Under the pieces are notes generated by a model that was given only the letters and a program-made list of their open reading frames with translations, did not search any database and was not told where the DNA came from. Below, one piece after another: positions 44,042 to 53,058 of a stretch of DNA of 64,000 nt. Each line of letters begins with the position of its first letter. The stretch's first letter is position 1. The position numbers and the translations under genes were made by a program. This DNA is from Streptomyces sp. NBC_01241 (GTDB taxonomy: Bacteria > Actinomycetota > Actinomycetes > Streptomycetales > Streptomycetaceae): contig NZ_CP108494.1 in assembly GCF_041435435.1 (NCBI RefSeq), forward strand, positions 8,094,501 to 8,158,500, read 5' to 3'.

Positions 44042-47000
44042 ATGACGGTTCATATACCCGCGAGATCAGGGCGCGGTCGGCCATGGTCCAGCAGGAGTCT
44101 GCGTTTCATAGCGGGCACGCTCACGCTGGCCCTGTCGGTCACGCTGGTCGACGGTGCGAGTCCTGCGGATGCCGCGGCGTCCAAGGCACCTGCGGCGCCG
44201 AAGAAGTCGGCGGCCACGCAAGCAGCGGATATCCCATCTGCGCGGGTTGCCGCGCGGCTGTCCGGTAAGCGTGTGGAGGCGCTCTCGGAGCGGACCGAGA
44301 CGTCCACGACCTGGGCCAACAAGGACGGTTCGCTCACTACCGAGCTCACCGCCGGCCCGGTCCGGTTCGAAGACGAAACCACTGGCGGGTGGCGGGATGT
44401 TGATCTAGAACTCGTGCAGGGCTCTGACGGCTCGGTCGAGCCTACGGCCCACCCCCGCGGACTGAAGCTCGCGGGCAAGACCGGCACTCCGGCCAAGTCG
44501 CTCAAGGCGGCGCAGGCATCCACCGCTACCGACCTGGTGACGCTCGGTGAGGGCGAGCAGCAGATCGCGCTGCAGTGGAAGGGCGGCCTGCCCGCGCCGA
44601 AGCTGGAGGGCACCCGGGCTGAGTACGTCAATGCCTTACCTGGCGCCGACGTGGTGGTCGAGGCCACCCGTACCGGATTCGAGCAGTTCGTCGAGATCAA
44701 GCAGAAGCCTGCTACCGACGGCTACACGTACACCCTGCCTCTGAAGGCCAAGGGCCTGAAGGCCACGCAGCAGGTCGACGGCAGCGTCCTGTTCACGGAC
44801 AAGAAGAACAAGAAGCAGGCACTCATGCCTGCGCCGGTGATGTGGGACTCCACCGTCGACGAGCGTTCCGGCGAACGCACCCGTCGGGTTCCGGTCGCCA
44901 TGAAAGTGGTGACCAAGGGCTCCAGCGTCGACTTGGTGATCACCCCGGATGCGGAGTTCCTCGCCGACCCGGCCACGAAGTACCCGGTCACGGTGGACCC
45001 CTCCACCTCGGCCCTCTCCAACGTCTTCGACACCTACGTCCAGCAGGGCGAGACCCGCGACTGGTCCACCGACACCGAGCTCGACCTGGGCAACCCCGGC
45101 ACCAAGAACGCCGACGGCACCCCGCGTACCGCCCGGTCATTCATCACGTGGAACACCGCGCCGATCTCCGACGCCCTGGTGACCAGCGCGAAGCTGAGCC
45201 TGTGGAACTTCCACTCCGGCAGGGCCGACTGCGTCGCCCAGCCATGGGAGGTGTGGTCGGCCGGCAAGGCGACCACCGCATCCCGGTGGACCGCGCAGCC
45301 CGCCTGGATGCAGACGAAGGCGACCTCGGTGGAGACCAAGGGCGGCCCAGGGTGCCCGTCCCACCCGGCCAACTGGATCAACGCCGACGTCACCACCTTG
45401 GTCCAGGAATGGGCCTCGGCGAAGAACGCCACCTCCGGTATGGGCCTGCGCGCGGCCGACGAGAGTGTCGTTGCGCAGTGGAAGCGGATGAACTCAGCCA
45501 ACGCCGCCACCAACCCCCCCAAACTGGTCGTCACCTACAACTACCGGCCCCGCACCGGCACCAAGCAGGAAGCCGGCCCGCCGTACTTCTCCTATGGCGG
45601 CGCCTACGTCGTCAACACGATGCGCCCCACCCTGCGGGACACCTTCGTCGACCCCAACGGTGACAAGATCCAGGGCGCGTACCAGATCTTCGACTCCGCC
45701 ACCAACACCCAGGTCGGCGACGTCCTGCGCTCGGCGTTCGTACCATCCGGACAGCCCGCTCCGGTGGTAGTACCGGCCGGCGTGCTGACCGGCGGCAAGA
45801 CGTACAAGTTCCGCAGCAGCCCCTACGACGGCACCCACTACAACCTGGGCTGGTCGGAGTGGAAGACCTTCACCGTCGACACCACGCCCCCGTCCGCGCC
45901 CACCGGCATCTCCTCGACGGACTATCCGCCGGCCGCGTGGGTCAAGGGCGCCGGGCAGGCCGGAACCTTTACCGTCACCCCGCCTACAGCCGATCACAAC
46001 TGGTTCGAGTGGTCCCTGGACGGTGTGACCTGGACCAAGTTCGCTACCGGCGGCACCTCGGGTGCCAAGGCCATCTCGATCACCCCGCCCAAGGACGGCA
46101 CCCATACCCTCCAGGTGCGGACCGTGGACAAGGCGGACAACAAGTCCGAGCCGATCGAGTACACCTTCCATGCCGGACCCGGGGGATTCATCCAGCCCGG
46201 TGAAGGCGAGCGCACCGCGCGCCGTCTGCCCCTGGTCGCCGAGGCCGAGGCCGCCAAGTACGACAAGGTGTCATTCTCCTGGCGCCGTTCGGAGGCCGAC
46301 CCCTGGGTGAAGATCCCGGCAGGTGACGTGACCTCCAGCGGTACAGCGCTGTCCGCGTGGCCGGTCCCCATGACGGGCGGCAAGAACGCTCCGCTCGTAT
46401 GGAATGCCACCAGCACAGTCGACCCGGACGGCAGCGTGCAGATCAAGGCCGACTTCACCGGGCCCAGCTCTGCTTCAGGCAGCACCGAGCCCTTGACCGT
46501 GATCGTGGACCGCAACGCCGACGGCGCCGCCGGCAGCGAGGCGGGGCCGGGTTCGGTGAACCTGTTGACCGGCGACTACACCCTGTCCGCCTCCGACGCC
46601 TCCGCATTCGGTCTGTCGGTGTCACGCACGGCCACCTCGCGCACACCGGACAAGGCGATCAAGCAGGAGGGCCAGGCGCCGATCTTCGGTAAGGAATGGG
46701 TGGCCGGAACCGGTGGCGAGCTCACGGATTCCGACTACTCGCACATTCGCCGGACCTCCGACACCGCTGTGGCCGTCGTCGACTCCGAAGGCGAGGAAAC
46801 CCACTTCACCGCCAACGCCGGCAAGACCGGCTGGATATCTGAGCCCGGCTCCGAGGATCTGACGCTCAAGGGCAGCGTGAGCGGCAGCTTCACACTCACC
46901 GACACCGAGGGCACGGTAACCCAGTTCGCCAAGGCCGATGCGGCAGCGACGACCTGGCAGGTTTCCAGCACCCTGCTGGACGGTCTCGCGAACTCCACCA

Positions 47001-50000
47001 CCACCGTGATCTCCGAAACGGTCACCGTGGACGGCAAAAAGCTGGCCCGCCCCAAGCGGGTCATCGCGCCGACCTCGGCCGCTACCGCCGCCGCCTGCAC
47101 CACCGACTCGGCGACCAAGGGCTGCCGCGTCATGGAGTACGTCTACGCCACCTCCACCACCGCCACGGACGCCGCATTCGGTGACGTCAGCGGCCAGGTG
47201 AAGGAAGTCCGCCTGTGGTCCACCGCACCCGGAGCGGCAGCGGCGACGTCCAAGTCCGTACAGATGTACCTGTACGACGGCACCGGGCGTCTGCGCCAGA
47301 CCTGGGACCCACAGATCACCCCGTCGCTGAAGACGGAATACGCCTACGACACGGCCGGCCGGGTCATCCAGCAGACCACGCCCGGCGAGCTGCCCTGGAC
47401 CTTCACCTACGGCAAGGCCGGTAACGCCGCCACAGCTGGAGAGGGCATGCTCCTCAAGGCCACTCGGCCCGGCCTTCAGCAGGGCACGACCAGCACCGAA
47501 GCAGGGACCGCCGCCACAAGCGTCGTCTACGACGTTCCGCTGACCGGCAGCGCCGCCCCCTACAAGATGGGCGCCGCGGATGTGAAGGCATGGGGACAGC
47601 TGGACGCGCCGACCGACGCGACCGCAGTCTTCCCCGCCGACTCCGTGCCATCCTCCAACTCAGGCAGCGCGCTCACCGCAGCCGACTACAAGCGCGCCAG
47701 CGTCCAGTACCTGGGCGTCTCCGGCCGCGAAGTCAACTCCGTCACTCCCGGCGGGCACATCTCCAGCACCGAATACGACCGGTTCGGCAACACGATCCGT
47801 GAACTCTCGGCCGCCAACCGCGCTGTCGCGCTCGGCCTCACAACGGATGACAAGGCAGCCCAGGCAGAACTCGGCATCGGCCAGATCACCGGCGCCGAGC
47901 GAGCCGACCTGCTGTCCACCCGATCCGTCTACGACGAGACCGGAACCCGCGAGACGGAGGAGTTCGGCCCGCTGCGACGGATCGACCTCACCGCCGACCT
48001 CAAGTCCGGCACCACCACCCTGGTCCCATCCGGGACATCCGTGACCGCCCGTACCTGGACGGTAAATGAATACGACGCCGGACGTCCGACCGACGGAACA
48101 GCCAAGGTCAAGGACCAGGTCACCAAGGTCACCACAGGTGCTCAGGTGCGGGAGCACTCGAGCATCCAGGGCGAGACCCGGGTGACGCAGACGGTCTACG
48201 ACTGGGCCAAGGGCCTGCCGACCAAGACGATCAAGGACCCGGGCGGCCTCGCGATCACCGAGACCACTGAATACGACACCCAGGGCCGGGTCATCAAACA
48301 GCTCCTGCCAGGAGCCACCGGCACCGACGCCGCGACCCGGGTGACCACCTACTGGTCCGCGACCGGCAGTGGCACCTGCGCCGGACGCCCGGAGTGGGCG
48401 GACCTGCAATGCTCCACCAGCGCAGCCGGCGCGATCACCGGCGGCGGCTCCAACCCGGCCGCACTGCCGACCACCACCACCGAGTACGACTGGTGGGGCA
48501 AGGCAGCCAAGGTCACCGACACCGCCAACGGCATCACCCGCACCACCACGACGACGTTCGACGGTGCCGGCCGTCCCACCAAGGTCGCCGTCACCGGCGG
48601 CACCGGACAAGCAGTCCCGGAATCCACCACCGAGTACGACCCGGCCACCGGCCAGGCCGTGAAGAAGGTCTCACCGACCGGCGGGACGATCACCACGGCG
48701 TACGACAAGCTCGGCCGCCAGACCTCCTACACAGACGCAGACGGCGGCAAAACCACCACTGAGTACGACCTGCTCGACCGCCCCGTCAAGGTCACCGACA
48801 CCTCACCCTCCACCGTCACCTACACCTACGACCACACCGCCGAGCCGCGCGGCCTGGTCACCAAGACCACCGACTCCATCGCAGGCACCTTCTCCGCCGC
48901 CTACGACGCCGACGGCTCCGTCAGCAGCGAGAAGCTGCCGGGCGGATACACGCTCAAGCAGACCGAGGACACCACCGGATCGGCTGCCGACCGCACCTAC
49001 ACCCGCGACAGCGACGGTGCGATCGTCTACTCCGACACCGTGACCGAATCGATCCACAGCCAGGTCACCAACCACGCGGGCTGGTCCGACCAGACCTACC
49101 GCTACGACAACGTCGGACGGCTCACCACCGTCGAGGACACCTCCGAGACGGTATGCACCCGCCGGGCGTACGCCTTCGACACACGCACCAACCGCAAGTC
49201 GCTCACCACGACGACAGCCGCACCCGGCCTCGACTGCGCCACCACCGGCGGCACCACCACCAACCACACCTACGACAGCGCCGACCGGCTCGTCGACACG
49301 GGCTACACCTACGACGCCTTCGGCCGCACCACCGCCCTGCCCGCCAGCACCATCGGCTACTACGCCAACGACCTCGCCTACCAGCAGACATCGGGCGGCA
49401 AGCGCCAGACCTGGCAGCTCGACGCCAACCTGCGCTTCCGCTCCTGGAAGGTCGAGACCGGCAGCGGCACCACCTGGACCCAGACACAGTCCAAGCTCAA
49501 CCACTACGACAGTGACGGCGACAACCCCCGCTGGATCACCGAGGACACCGCCACCGGCGCACTGACCCGGAACGTCGACTCCGCTTCCGGAGACCTCGCC
49601 GCGACGACCAGCAAGACCGGCGACACCGTCCTCCAGCTCACCACCATCCACGGCGACGTCGCCCTCCAGCTCCCGCTGGACACCAGCAAGGCCCCCGTCG
49701 CGCTGGACTCGGACGAGTACGGCAACGCCCGCCCTGGCCAGGCAGTCACCCGCTACAACTGGCTCGGCGCCAAGCAGCGCTCTGCCGAAACCCTCACCGG
49801 CCTCACCCTCATGGGCGTGCGCCTCTACAACCCCACCACCGGCCGCTTCCTTTCCATGGACCCGGTCTACGGCGGCAACGCCAACGCCTACGACTACGTC
49901 CACGCCGACCCGCTCAACCGCTACGACCTCGACGGCAAGTGGGGCTGGTTCAAGAAGAAGTGGAAGCGGTTCAAGCGCAGTGGCGTCGGCCGATGGGTCA

Positions 50001-50323
50001 AACGGCACCGGGTGGGCCTGGCCGCAGGAGCCGCCGGAATCGGCTGCGGCCTGATATCCATGGGACTCGCCGGCACTGCCTGCGCCGTAGCCGCCGGAAT
50101 GCTGGCCGCTGGAGCTGCGAAGAAGTTGGGCAACCGGAGAGCCTCCTGGGGATCCGTGGGCCGCGCAGCCCTGTACGGCGGAGGAGTAGCCTCACTTGGC
50201 TGGGGACTCAGCGCAGGCGCCCGCTACGGTGCCGGCCGGGCAGCAGTCCGCTGGGCCCCACGCGGCGGTCGCCACGCCAAGCGCTTCTACAATCACAGGA
50301 GATCCCGGTCATGGCGCTGGTGA
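44042..50323 (+). CDS. Secreted RHS/YD-repeat protein with a membrane-active-looking C-terminal tip
   Basis: About 2,093 residues. A signal peptide (SLRFIAGTLTLALSVTLVDG, cut near ASPADA) precedes an N-terminal region, a DNRLRE-like carbohydrate-binding domain (about residues 310-500), a fibronectin/Ig-like part, and then many YD repeats (EYDTQGRVI, TTFDGAGRPTKV, TYDAFGRTT). The RHS core ends with GVRLYNPTTGRFLSMDPVYG and YDLDGK. After this usual toxin boundary come 130 residues, basic at both ends, with a hydrophobic centre (GLAAGAAGIGCGLISMGLAG). No nuclease motif is seen, so a membrane-targeting toxin is possible. The start is uncertain; in-frame ATG, GTG and ATG codons lie at 43997, 44015 and 44039. 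Bases 43702-44041 show no other gene. Confidence 0.88.
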   Translation: MTVHIPARSGRGRPWSSRSLRFIAGTLTLALSVTLVDGASPADAAASKAPAAPKKSAATQAADIPSARVAARLSGKRVEALSERTETSTTWANKDGSLTTELTAGPVRFEDETTGGWRDVDLELVQGSDGSVEPTAHPRGLKLAGKTGTPAKSLKAAQASTATDLVTLGEGEQQIALQWKGGLPAPKLEGTRAEYVNALPGADVVVEATRTGFEQFVEIKQKPATDGYTYTLPLKAKGLKATQQVDGSVLFTDKKNKKQALMPAPVMWDSTVDERSGERTRRVPVAMKVVTKGSSVDLVITPDAEFLADPATKYPVTVDPSTSALSNVFDTYVQQGETRDWSTDTELDLGNPGTKNADGTPRTARSFITWNTAPISDALVTSAKLSLWNFHSGRADCVAQPWEVWSAGKATTASRWTAQPAWMQTKATSVETKGGPGCPSHPANWINADVTTLVQEWASAKNATSGMGLRAADESVVAQWKRMNSANAATNPPKLVVTYNYRPRTGTKQEAGPPYFSYGGAYVVNTMRPTLRDTFVDPNGDKIQGAYQIFDSATNTQVGDVLRSAFVPSGQPAPVVVPAGVLTGGKTYKFRSSPYDGTHYNLGWSEWKTFTVDTTPPSAPTGISSTDYPPAAWVKGAGQAGTFTVTPPTADHNWFEWSLDGVTWTKFATGGTSGAKAISITPPKDGTHTLQVRTVDKADNKSEPIEYTFHAGPGGFIQPGEGERTARRLPLVAEAEAAKYDKVSFSWRRSEADPWVKIPAGDVTSSGTALSAWPVPMTGGKNAPLVWNATSTVDPDGSVQIKADFTGPSSASGSTEPLTVIVDRNADGAAGSEAGPGSVNLLTGDYTLSASDASAFGLSVSRTATSRTPDKAIKQEGQAPIFGKEWVAGTGGELTDSDYSHIRRTSDTAVAVVDSEGEETHFTANAGKTGWISEPGSEDLTLKGSVSGSFTLTDTEGTVTQFAKADAAATTWQVSSTLLDGLANSTTTVISETVTVDGKKLARPKRVIAPTSAATAAACTTDSATKGCRVMEYVYATSTTATDAAFGDVSGQVKEVRLWSTAPGAAAATSKSVQMYLYDGTGRLRQTWDPQITPSLKTEYAYDTAGRVIQQTTPGELPWTFTYGKAGNAATAGEGMLLKATRPGLQQGTTSTEAGTAATSVVYDVPLTGSAAPYKMGAADVKAWGQLDAPTDATAVFPADSVPSSNSGSALTAADYKRASVQYLGVSGREVNSVTPGGHISSTEYDRFGNTIRELSAANRAVALGLTTDDKAAQAELGIGQITGAERADLLSTRSVYDETGTRETEEFGPLRRIDLTADLKSGTTTLVPSGTSVTARTWTVNEYDAGRPTDGTAKVKDQVTKVTTGAQVREHSSIQGETRVTQTVYDWAKGLPTKTIKDPGGLAITETTEYDTQGRVIKQLLPGATGTDAATRVTTYWSATGSGTCAGRPEWADLQCSTSAAGAITGGGSNPAALPTTTTEYDWWGKAAKVTDTANGITRTTTTTFDGAGRPTKVAVTGGTGQAVPESTTEYDPATGQAVKKVSPTGGTITTAYDKLGRQTSYTDADGGKTTTEYDLLDRPVKVTDTSPSTVTYTYDHTAEPRGLVTKTTDSIAGTFSAAYDADGSVSSEKLPGGYTLKQTEDTTGSAADRTYTRDSDGAIVYSDTVTESIHSQVTNHAGWSDQTYRYDNVGRLTTVEDTSETVCTRRAYAFDTRTNRKSLTTTTAAPGLDCATTGGTTTNHTYDSADRLVDTGYTYDAFGRTTALPASTIGYYANDLAYQQTSGGKRQTWQLDANLRFRSWKVETGSGTTWTQTQSKLNHYDSDGDNPRWITEDTATGALTRNVDSASGDLAATTSKTGDTVLQLTTIHGDVALQLPLDTSKAPVALDSDEYGNARPGQAVTRYNWLGAKQRSAETLTGLTLMGVRLYNPTTGRFLSMDPVYGGNANAYDYVHADPLNRYDLDGKWGWFKKKWKRFKRSGVGRWVKRHRVGLAAGAAGIGCGLISMGLAGTACAVAAGMLAAGAAKKLGNRRASWGSVGRAALYGGGVASLGWGLSAGARYGAGRAAVRWAPRGGRHAKRFYNHRRSRSWRW

Positions 50324-50402
50324 CGCGCACCTGAAGAATCCGAAACACGCCCCCGGGGCTGGCCCCACAACATGAACGGCCAGCCCCGGACCGGGAGGAA
50401 CT

Positions 50403-50579
50403 ATGACAAACAAAGCAAAGCAAACCTCACGAGCGATGTTCTGGACCGGGGGACTCGTCTTCGCCCTAGGGATCACCGCATCCCTGCTCTACGGGCACAT
50501 GGACGGCGAGCGGCTCTTCTTCTGCTCGACGATCATCCTCGGAGTCGGCTGGGTGGTCGAAAGGACATCAAACGACTGA
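50403..50579 (+). CDS. 58-residue two-helix membrane protein, candidate RHS immunity protein
   Basis: The start ATG follows GGGAGGAACT 79 bases after the RHS stop. The protein reads MTNKAKQTSRAMFWTGGLVF at the start and has two hydrophobic stretches, MFWTGGLVFALGITASLLYG and LFFCSTIILGVGWVV, separated by a short polar loop. Genes in this position after a polymorphic RHS toxin normally encode the cognate immunity protein, and a membrane immunity protein would fit a membrane-acting toxin. This is inference from position and topology; no family match is recognised. Confidence 0.65.
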   Translation: MTNKAKQTSRAMFWTGGLVFALGITASLLYGHMDGERLFFCSTIILGVGWVVERTSND

Positions 50580-50712
50580 ACAGCACACCCGCCTCAGCGA
50601 CAGGGCTGTCCTGTTAGCGAGCAACCGAACGGAACTGTGGAAACGAGGACCGTTCCCGCTCGATAGCGACAGCCCTGAGCACGGGGAAGCCGGGTGCAGC
50701 TAACCCGTTGCA

Positions 50713-50746
50713 GGCGCTACCGGCCGTAAGTCTGGCCGGTAGCGCC
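50713..50746 (+). terminator. Terminator of the RHS locus
   Basis: A perfect 13-base-pair stem (50713-50725 with 50734-50746) and an eight-base loop lie 133 bases after the small membrane protein gene. Ten-base inverted arms CAGGGCTGTC (50601-50610) and GACAGCCCTG (50668-50677) lie between gene and hairpin. Confidence 0.75.
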
Positions 50747-50850
50747 TTCCGCGTTCCGTGTGCGGGATGCGAATGTTTGTCTGCGGTGAGGCGAAGCCAG
50801 GGCGCCGGTCTTCCTGGGCGTAGGGACCGGCAGGAAGGAAGCTGAGGGCG

Positions 50851-51153
50851 TTAACCTCGCTGACTGCCGACGCTGCGGAGGCGGTTCTGGCGGCGCCGTT
50901 CCGACAGAGCAGTCAAGCCGAAGATCGAGCCCATGACGAGCCCTGCGCTCGGGGGCAGCAAGAGATCGCCAAGGAACTCGTCGGTTTGGCTCAAGGCCAT
51001 ACAAAAAAGGGTGAAGGGTAGGCCCGCACACAAAGCCACGAGAAGGGGGTGCCGGGCACCCCACCGCTGCAACCGTGTGGGATGCTGCTGGCCGCCAAGA
51101 GCGCGATCGACGCCCCTGAATCCCTTCAGTACTGCCCGACGAATACTTGTCAT
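50851..51153 (-). CDS. Small two-helix membrane protein
   Basis: 100 residues from the ATG at 51153. A basic N-terminus (TSIRRAVLKGFRGVDRALGG) precedes two membrane helices, HPLLVALCAGLPFTLFCMAL and LLLPPSAGLVMGSIFGLTAL, and a basic tail ERRRQNRLR. It lies on the opposite strand to the RHS locus inside the element. It resembles small membrane proteins common in Streptomyces with no known role. A spare immunity protein is possible but unsupported. Confidence 0.55.
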   Translation of the reverse strand: MTSIRRAVLKGFRGVDRALGGQQHPTRLQRWGARHPLLVALCAGLPFTLFCMALSQTDEFLGDLLLPPSAGLVMGSIFGLTALSERRRQNRLRSVGSQRG

Positions 51154-51286
51154 GGCCGCGATCCTAAGGGCGGCCCGCAGGCATCGATACCAGGGACTGC
51201 CGCCTCGGGGAAGGTCATTCGGTTGAAGTCGCTTGGCGCCTGCCCTCAAGGGACGACTACCTTCGGGCACCCATGCCTCTGTGCTG

Positions 51287-51316
51287 CCCCGGCTGGCCTT
51301 TCCCGACCAGCCGGGG
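51287..51316. terminator. Hairpin terminator downstream of the DUF1906 gene
   Basis: CCCCGGCTGG (51287-51296) pairs perfectly with CCAGCCGGGG (51307-51316) across a ten-base loop, 20 bases past the stop of the minus-strand gene. Confidence 0.8.
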
Positions 51317-51336
51317 TCTTGCTTGGTTGGAGCTTC

Positions 51337-52176
51337 TCAGCCGATGATGGCGACAGGGGCGTCCCAGGCGTTGCGGTCGACTGTGATGGTGTAACCGCCC
51401 CGCGTTTCCTTGCTATTTACCATGTACTGGTGGCCGCGGCTGTGGTTGGTGTACTGAGCGGGGTTCCACGGCCAGTCGGTGGTGGTCGTGTTCTTTTTGT
51501 CCCACAGCGCGTACCAGAGGTTGCCTGGCAGGTCCGTCTTGTTCGGGGCGGTGGCGATGGCCTTGGCACTGGAGCTGCTGAAGCCGTAGAGGCCGCCACG
51601 GTAGGTTGAGTTCCGCAGCGTTTTGGTGAAGGAGCGCACGTAGGTGAGGGTGGCGTCGTTGCACGCCTTGTCGGTGATGTCGTACGACTCCATGTTCAGG
51701 TAGATCGGGCTGCCGGCTTTCATCCCGAGGGCTGATGCCTTGGCCACCGCGTCCTTCGCGTTACTCGCACCGAGGGAGGCTGCCGTGGAAGCGGTGAATC
51801 TTTCCGGGTTTGCGCTCTTCTGGCAGGGCGGCTGCGCGCCGACGTAGAGCGGTATGAGCTTCCAGCCGGTGGAGTTGACCGACTTCACCCAGGACTTGGT
51901 CAGGTTGGGCTGGGCACAGCCACGGTTCTTGCCGCCGATGTAGACAGCGGCGGCGCCGTAAAACTTCGTGTTCCACGCTTTCATCGCTGCGAGCGAGGGC
52001 GCAGTGCACGTATCGAACGCTCGACCGGTGTAGGTCTTCTGCGCAGGCCAAACGGTGGCCGCCATGGACGTCTGTGCTGCGATTCCGGCGCCCGCAGCGA
52101 CGACGACACCCGTCGTCGCCCAGGCGATGTAGCGGCCTTTTTTGGACAGTCGATGACTGGACAATCCCCACCCCAT
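51337..52176 (-). CDS. Secreted DUF1906 (glycoside-hydrolase-like) protein
   Basis: 279 residues. A signal peptide (GRYIAWATTGVVVAAGAGIA, cut near SMAA) is followed by a TIM-barrel-like DUF1906 domain: YTGRAFDTCTAPSLAAMKAW, VYIGGKNRGCAQPNLTKSWV, WKLIPLYVGAQPPC, GSPIYLNMESYD and a final WPWNPAQYTNHSRGHQY. The family is related to the Rv2525c-like glycoside-hydrolase fold and is exported, often cell-wall linked. Enzyme activity is not established. It is the last gene of the element, and its upstream region meets the right end. Confidence 0.85.
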   Translation of the reverse strand: MGWGLSSHRLSKKGRYIAWATTGVVVAAGAGIAAQTSMAATVWPAQKTYTGRAFDTCTAPSLAAMKAWNTKFYGAAAVYIGGKNRGCAQPNLTKSWVKSVNSTGWKLIPLYVGAQPPCQKSANPERFTASTAASLGASNAKDAVAKASALGMKAGSPIYLNMESYDITDKACNDATLTYVRSFTKTLRNSTYRGGLYGFSSSSAKAIATAPNKTDLPGNLWYALWDKKNTTTTDWPWNPAQYTNHSRGHQYMVNSKETRGGYTITVDRNAWDAPVAIIG

Positions 52177-52288
52177 TCGTATGGCAGCCTACGGCCGCCG
52201 TGAATCCGACGCGTCTGCAGAGGACAGCTTGCGCTACGCCGCAACTCGACCGCAGTACGGGTGCAGCGTCTGCGTAGTGGCGCGGCCT

Positions 52289-52310
52289 CCGCTTCGGATG
52301 CCCGAAGCGG
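52289..52310. terminator. Short strong hairpin near the right end of the element
   Basis: CCGCTTCGG (52289-52297) pairs with CCGAAGCGG (52302-52310) around a four-base loop. It lies between the DUF1906 start and the element end. It could stop transcripts entering from the split NUDIX gene. The rest of 52177-52446 holds only the terminal inverted motifs. Confidence 0.55.
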
Positions 52311-52446
52311 ATCGCAGAATAGCTGACGCCCGTATCGCGAAAGTGAGCAGCTTCGCGTGGGCTCGGTTGGCGGCTGCACCAATGCTGGCGCCGGTCCGTG
52401 TGCAATCCGACAGTCTTGATTCCGACAAGCGACTTGCCTAATGAAC

Positions 52447-53058
52447 GGCCAGGAAATGCCACTCGTTCGGAGCGTACTTCGAGTTGGGGTGACGCAAGCC
52501 GAGGAGGATCCGGTCGTGCTCGTCCTGGAGGTAGAGGTGGACGCCGACGATGTGGAGCTCTGTCCCCGCCGGCGCCTCGTCGCGTGACAGATGGATGGTG
52601 TCCGGCGGGCCTTTGGCCGCAGGGTGCTCGGTCGCGTGACGGCGGACAAGGTCACCGAGGCCCGGACTCAGGCGCAGCCGGTCCAGCATGTCGGGGGTGA
52701 ACCATCTGAGCAGCACGCCTTCTTGCAGGTCCACTGTGTCGGGATCACCGTTCCAGCGGCCCGCGTAGACCTGGATCGGAACGGCGAGCCCGTCCACGCT
52801 CGTCGCCTCTTCCATGGCATACGGCGTCAGATGCGGGACTTTCAGGCCGGGGGCTTCCTCGGCGAGCTCCCGCCGCAACGTCGCCTCCAGGCAGGGGTCG
52901 CCCGTCTCGCGGCCGCCGCCCAGGAGGGCGAACACTCCTGGCTCCCAGATGCCCTCGCGCTGATCCCTCAGATGAAGCAGATAGCGGCCGAGGTCGTCGG
53001 TTTTACCGACCATGAATGTGACCAGGTCGGCTCTGAGCTGGGGTGATGTGTTGCCCAT
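52447..53058 (-). pseudogene. 5' part of the split tandem-NUDIX gene
   Basis: From the ATG at 53058 the frame encodes one full NUDIX domain (box LGGGRETGDPCLEATLRREL with the following AEEAPGL). It then begins a second NUDIX domain (VGVHLYLQDEHDRILLGLRH, NEWHFLA). At 52447 the host sequence ends and three codons of element DNA add V-H-stop. The remaining 3' part is at 37266-37583. The truncated product might keep activity of the first domain. Joined, the protein would be about 310 residues. Bases 53059-53685 upstream contain no convincing gene. Confidence 0.85.

Larger units (their letters stand above)
37587..52446. mobile_element. 14.86-kb Tn554/RIT-like transposon carrying an RHS toxin locus, inserted in a NUDIX gene
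   Basis: The element is bounded by the two halves of one gene. Its ends share inverted motifs: TTC-N2-TAGGC (37589-37598, and complementary at 52436-52445) and TTGTCGG (37608-37614, and complementary at 52422-52428). GGC occurs on both outer sides (37584-37586 and 52447-52449) and once in the reconstructed target. Contents in order are three recombinase genes, a small coiled-coil gene, the RHS gene with its small downstream gene, a small membrane protein gene and a DUF1906 gene. Boundaries are accurate to about two bases. Confidence 0.85.
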
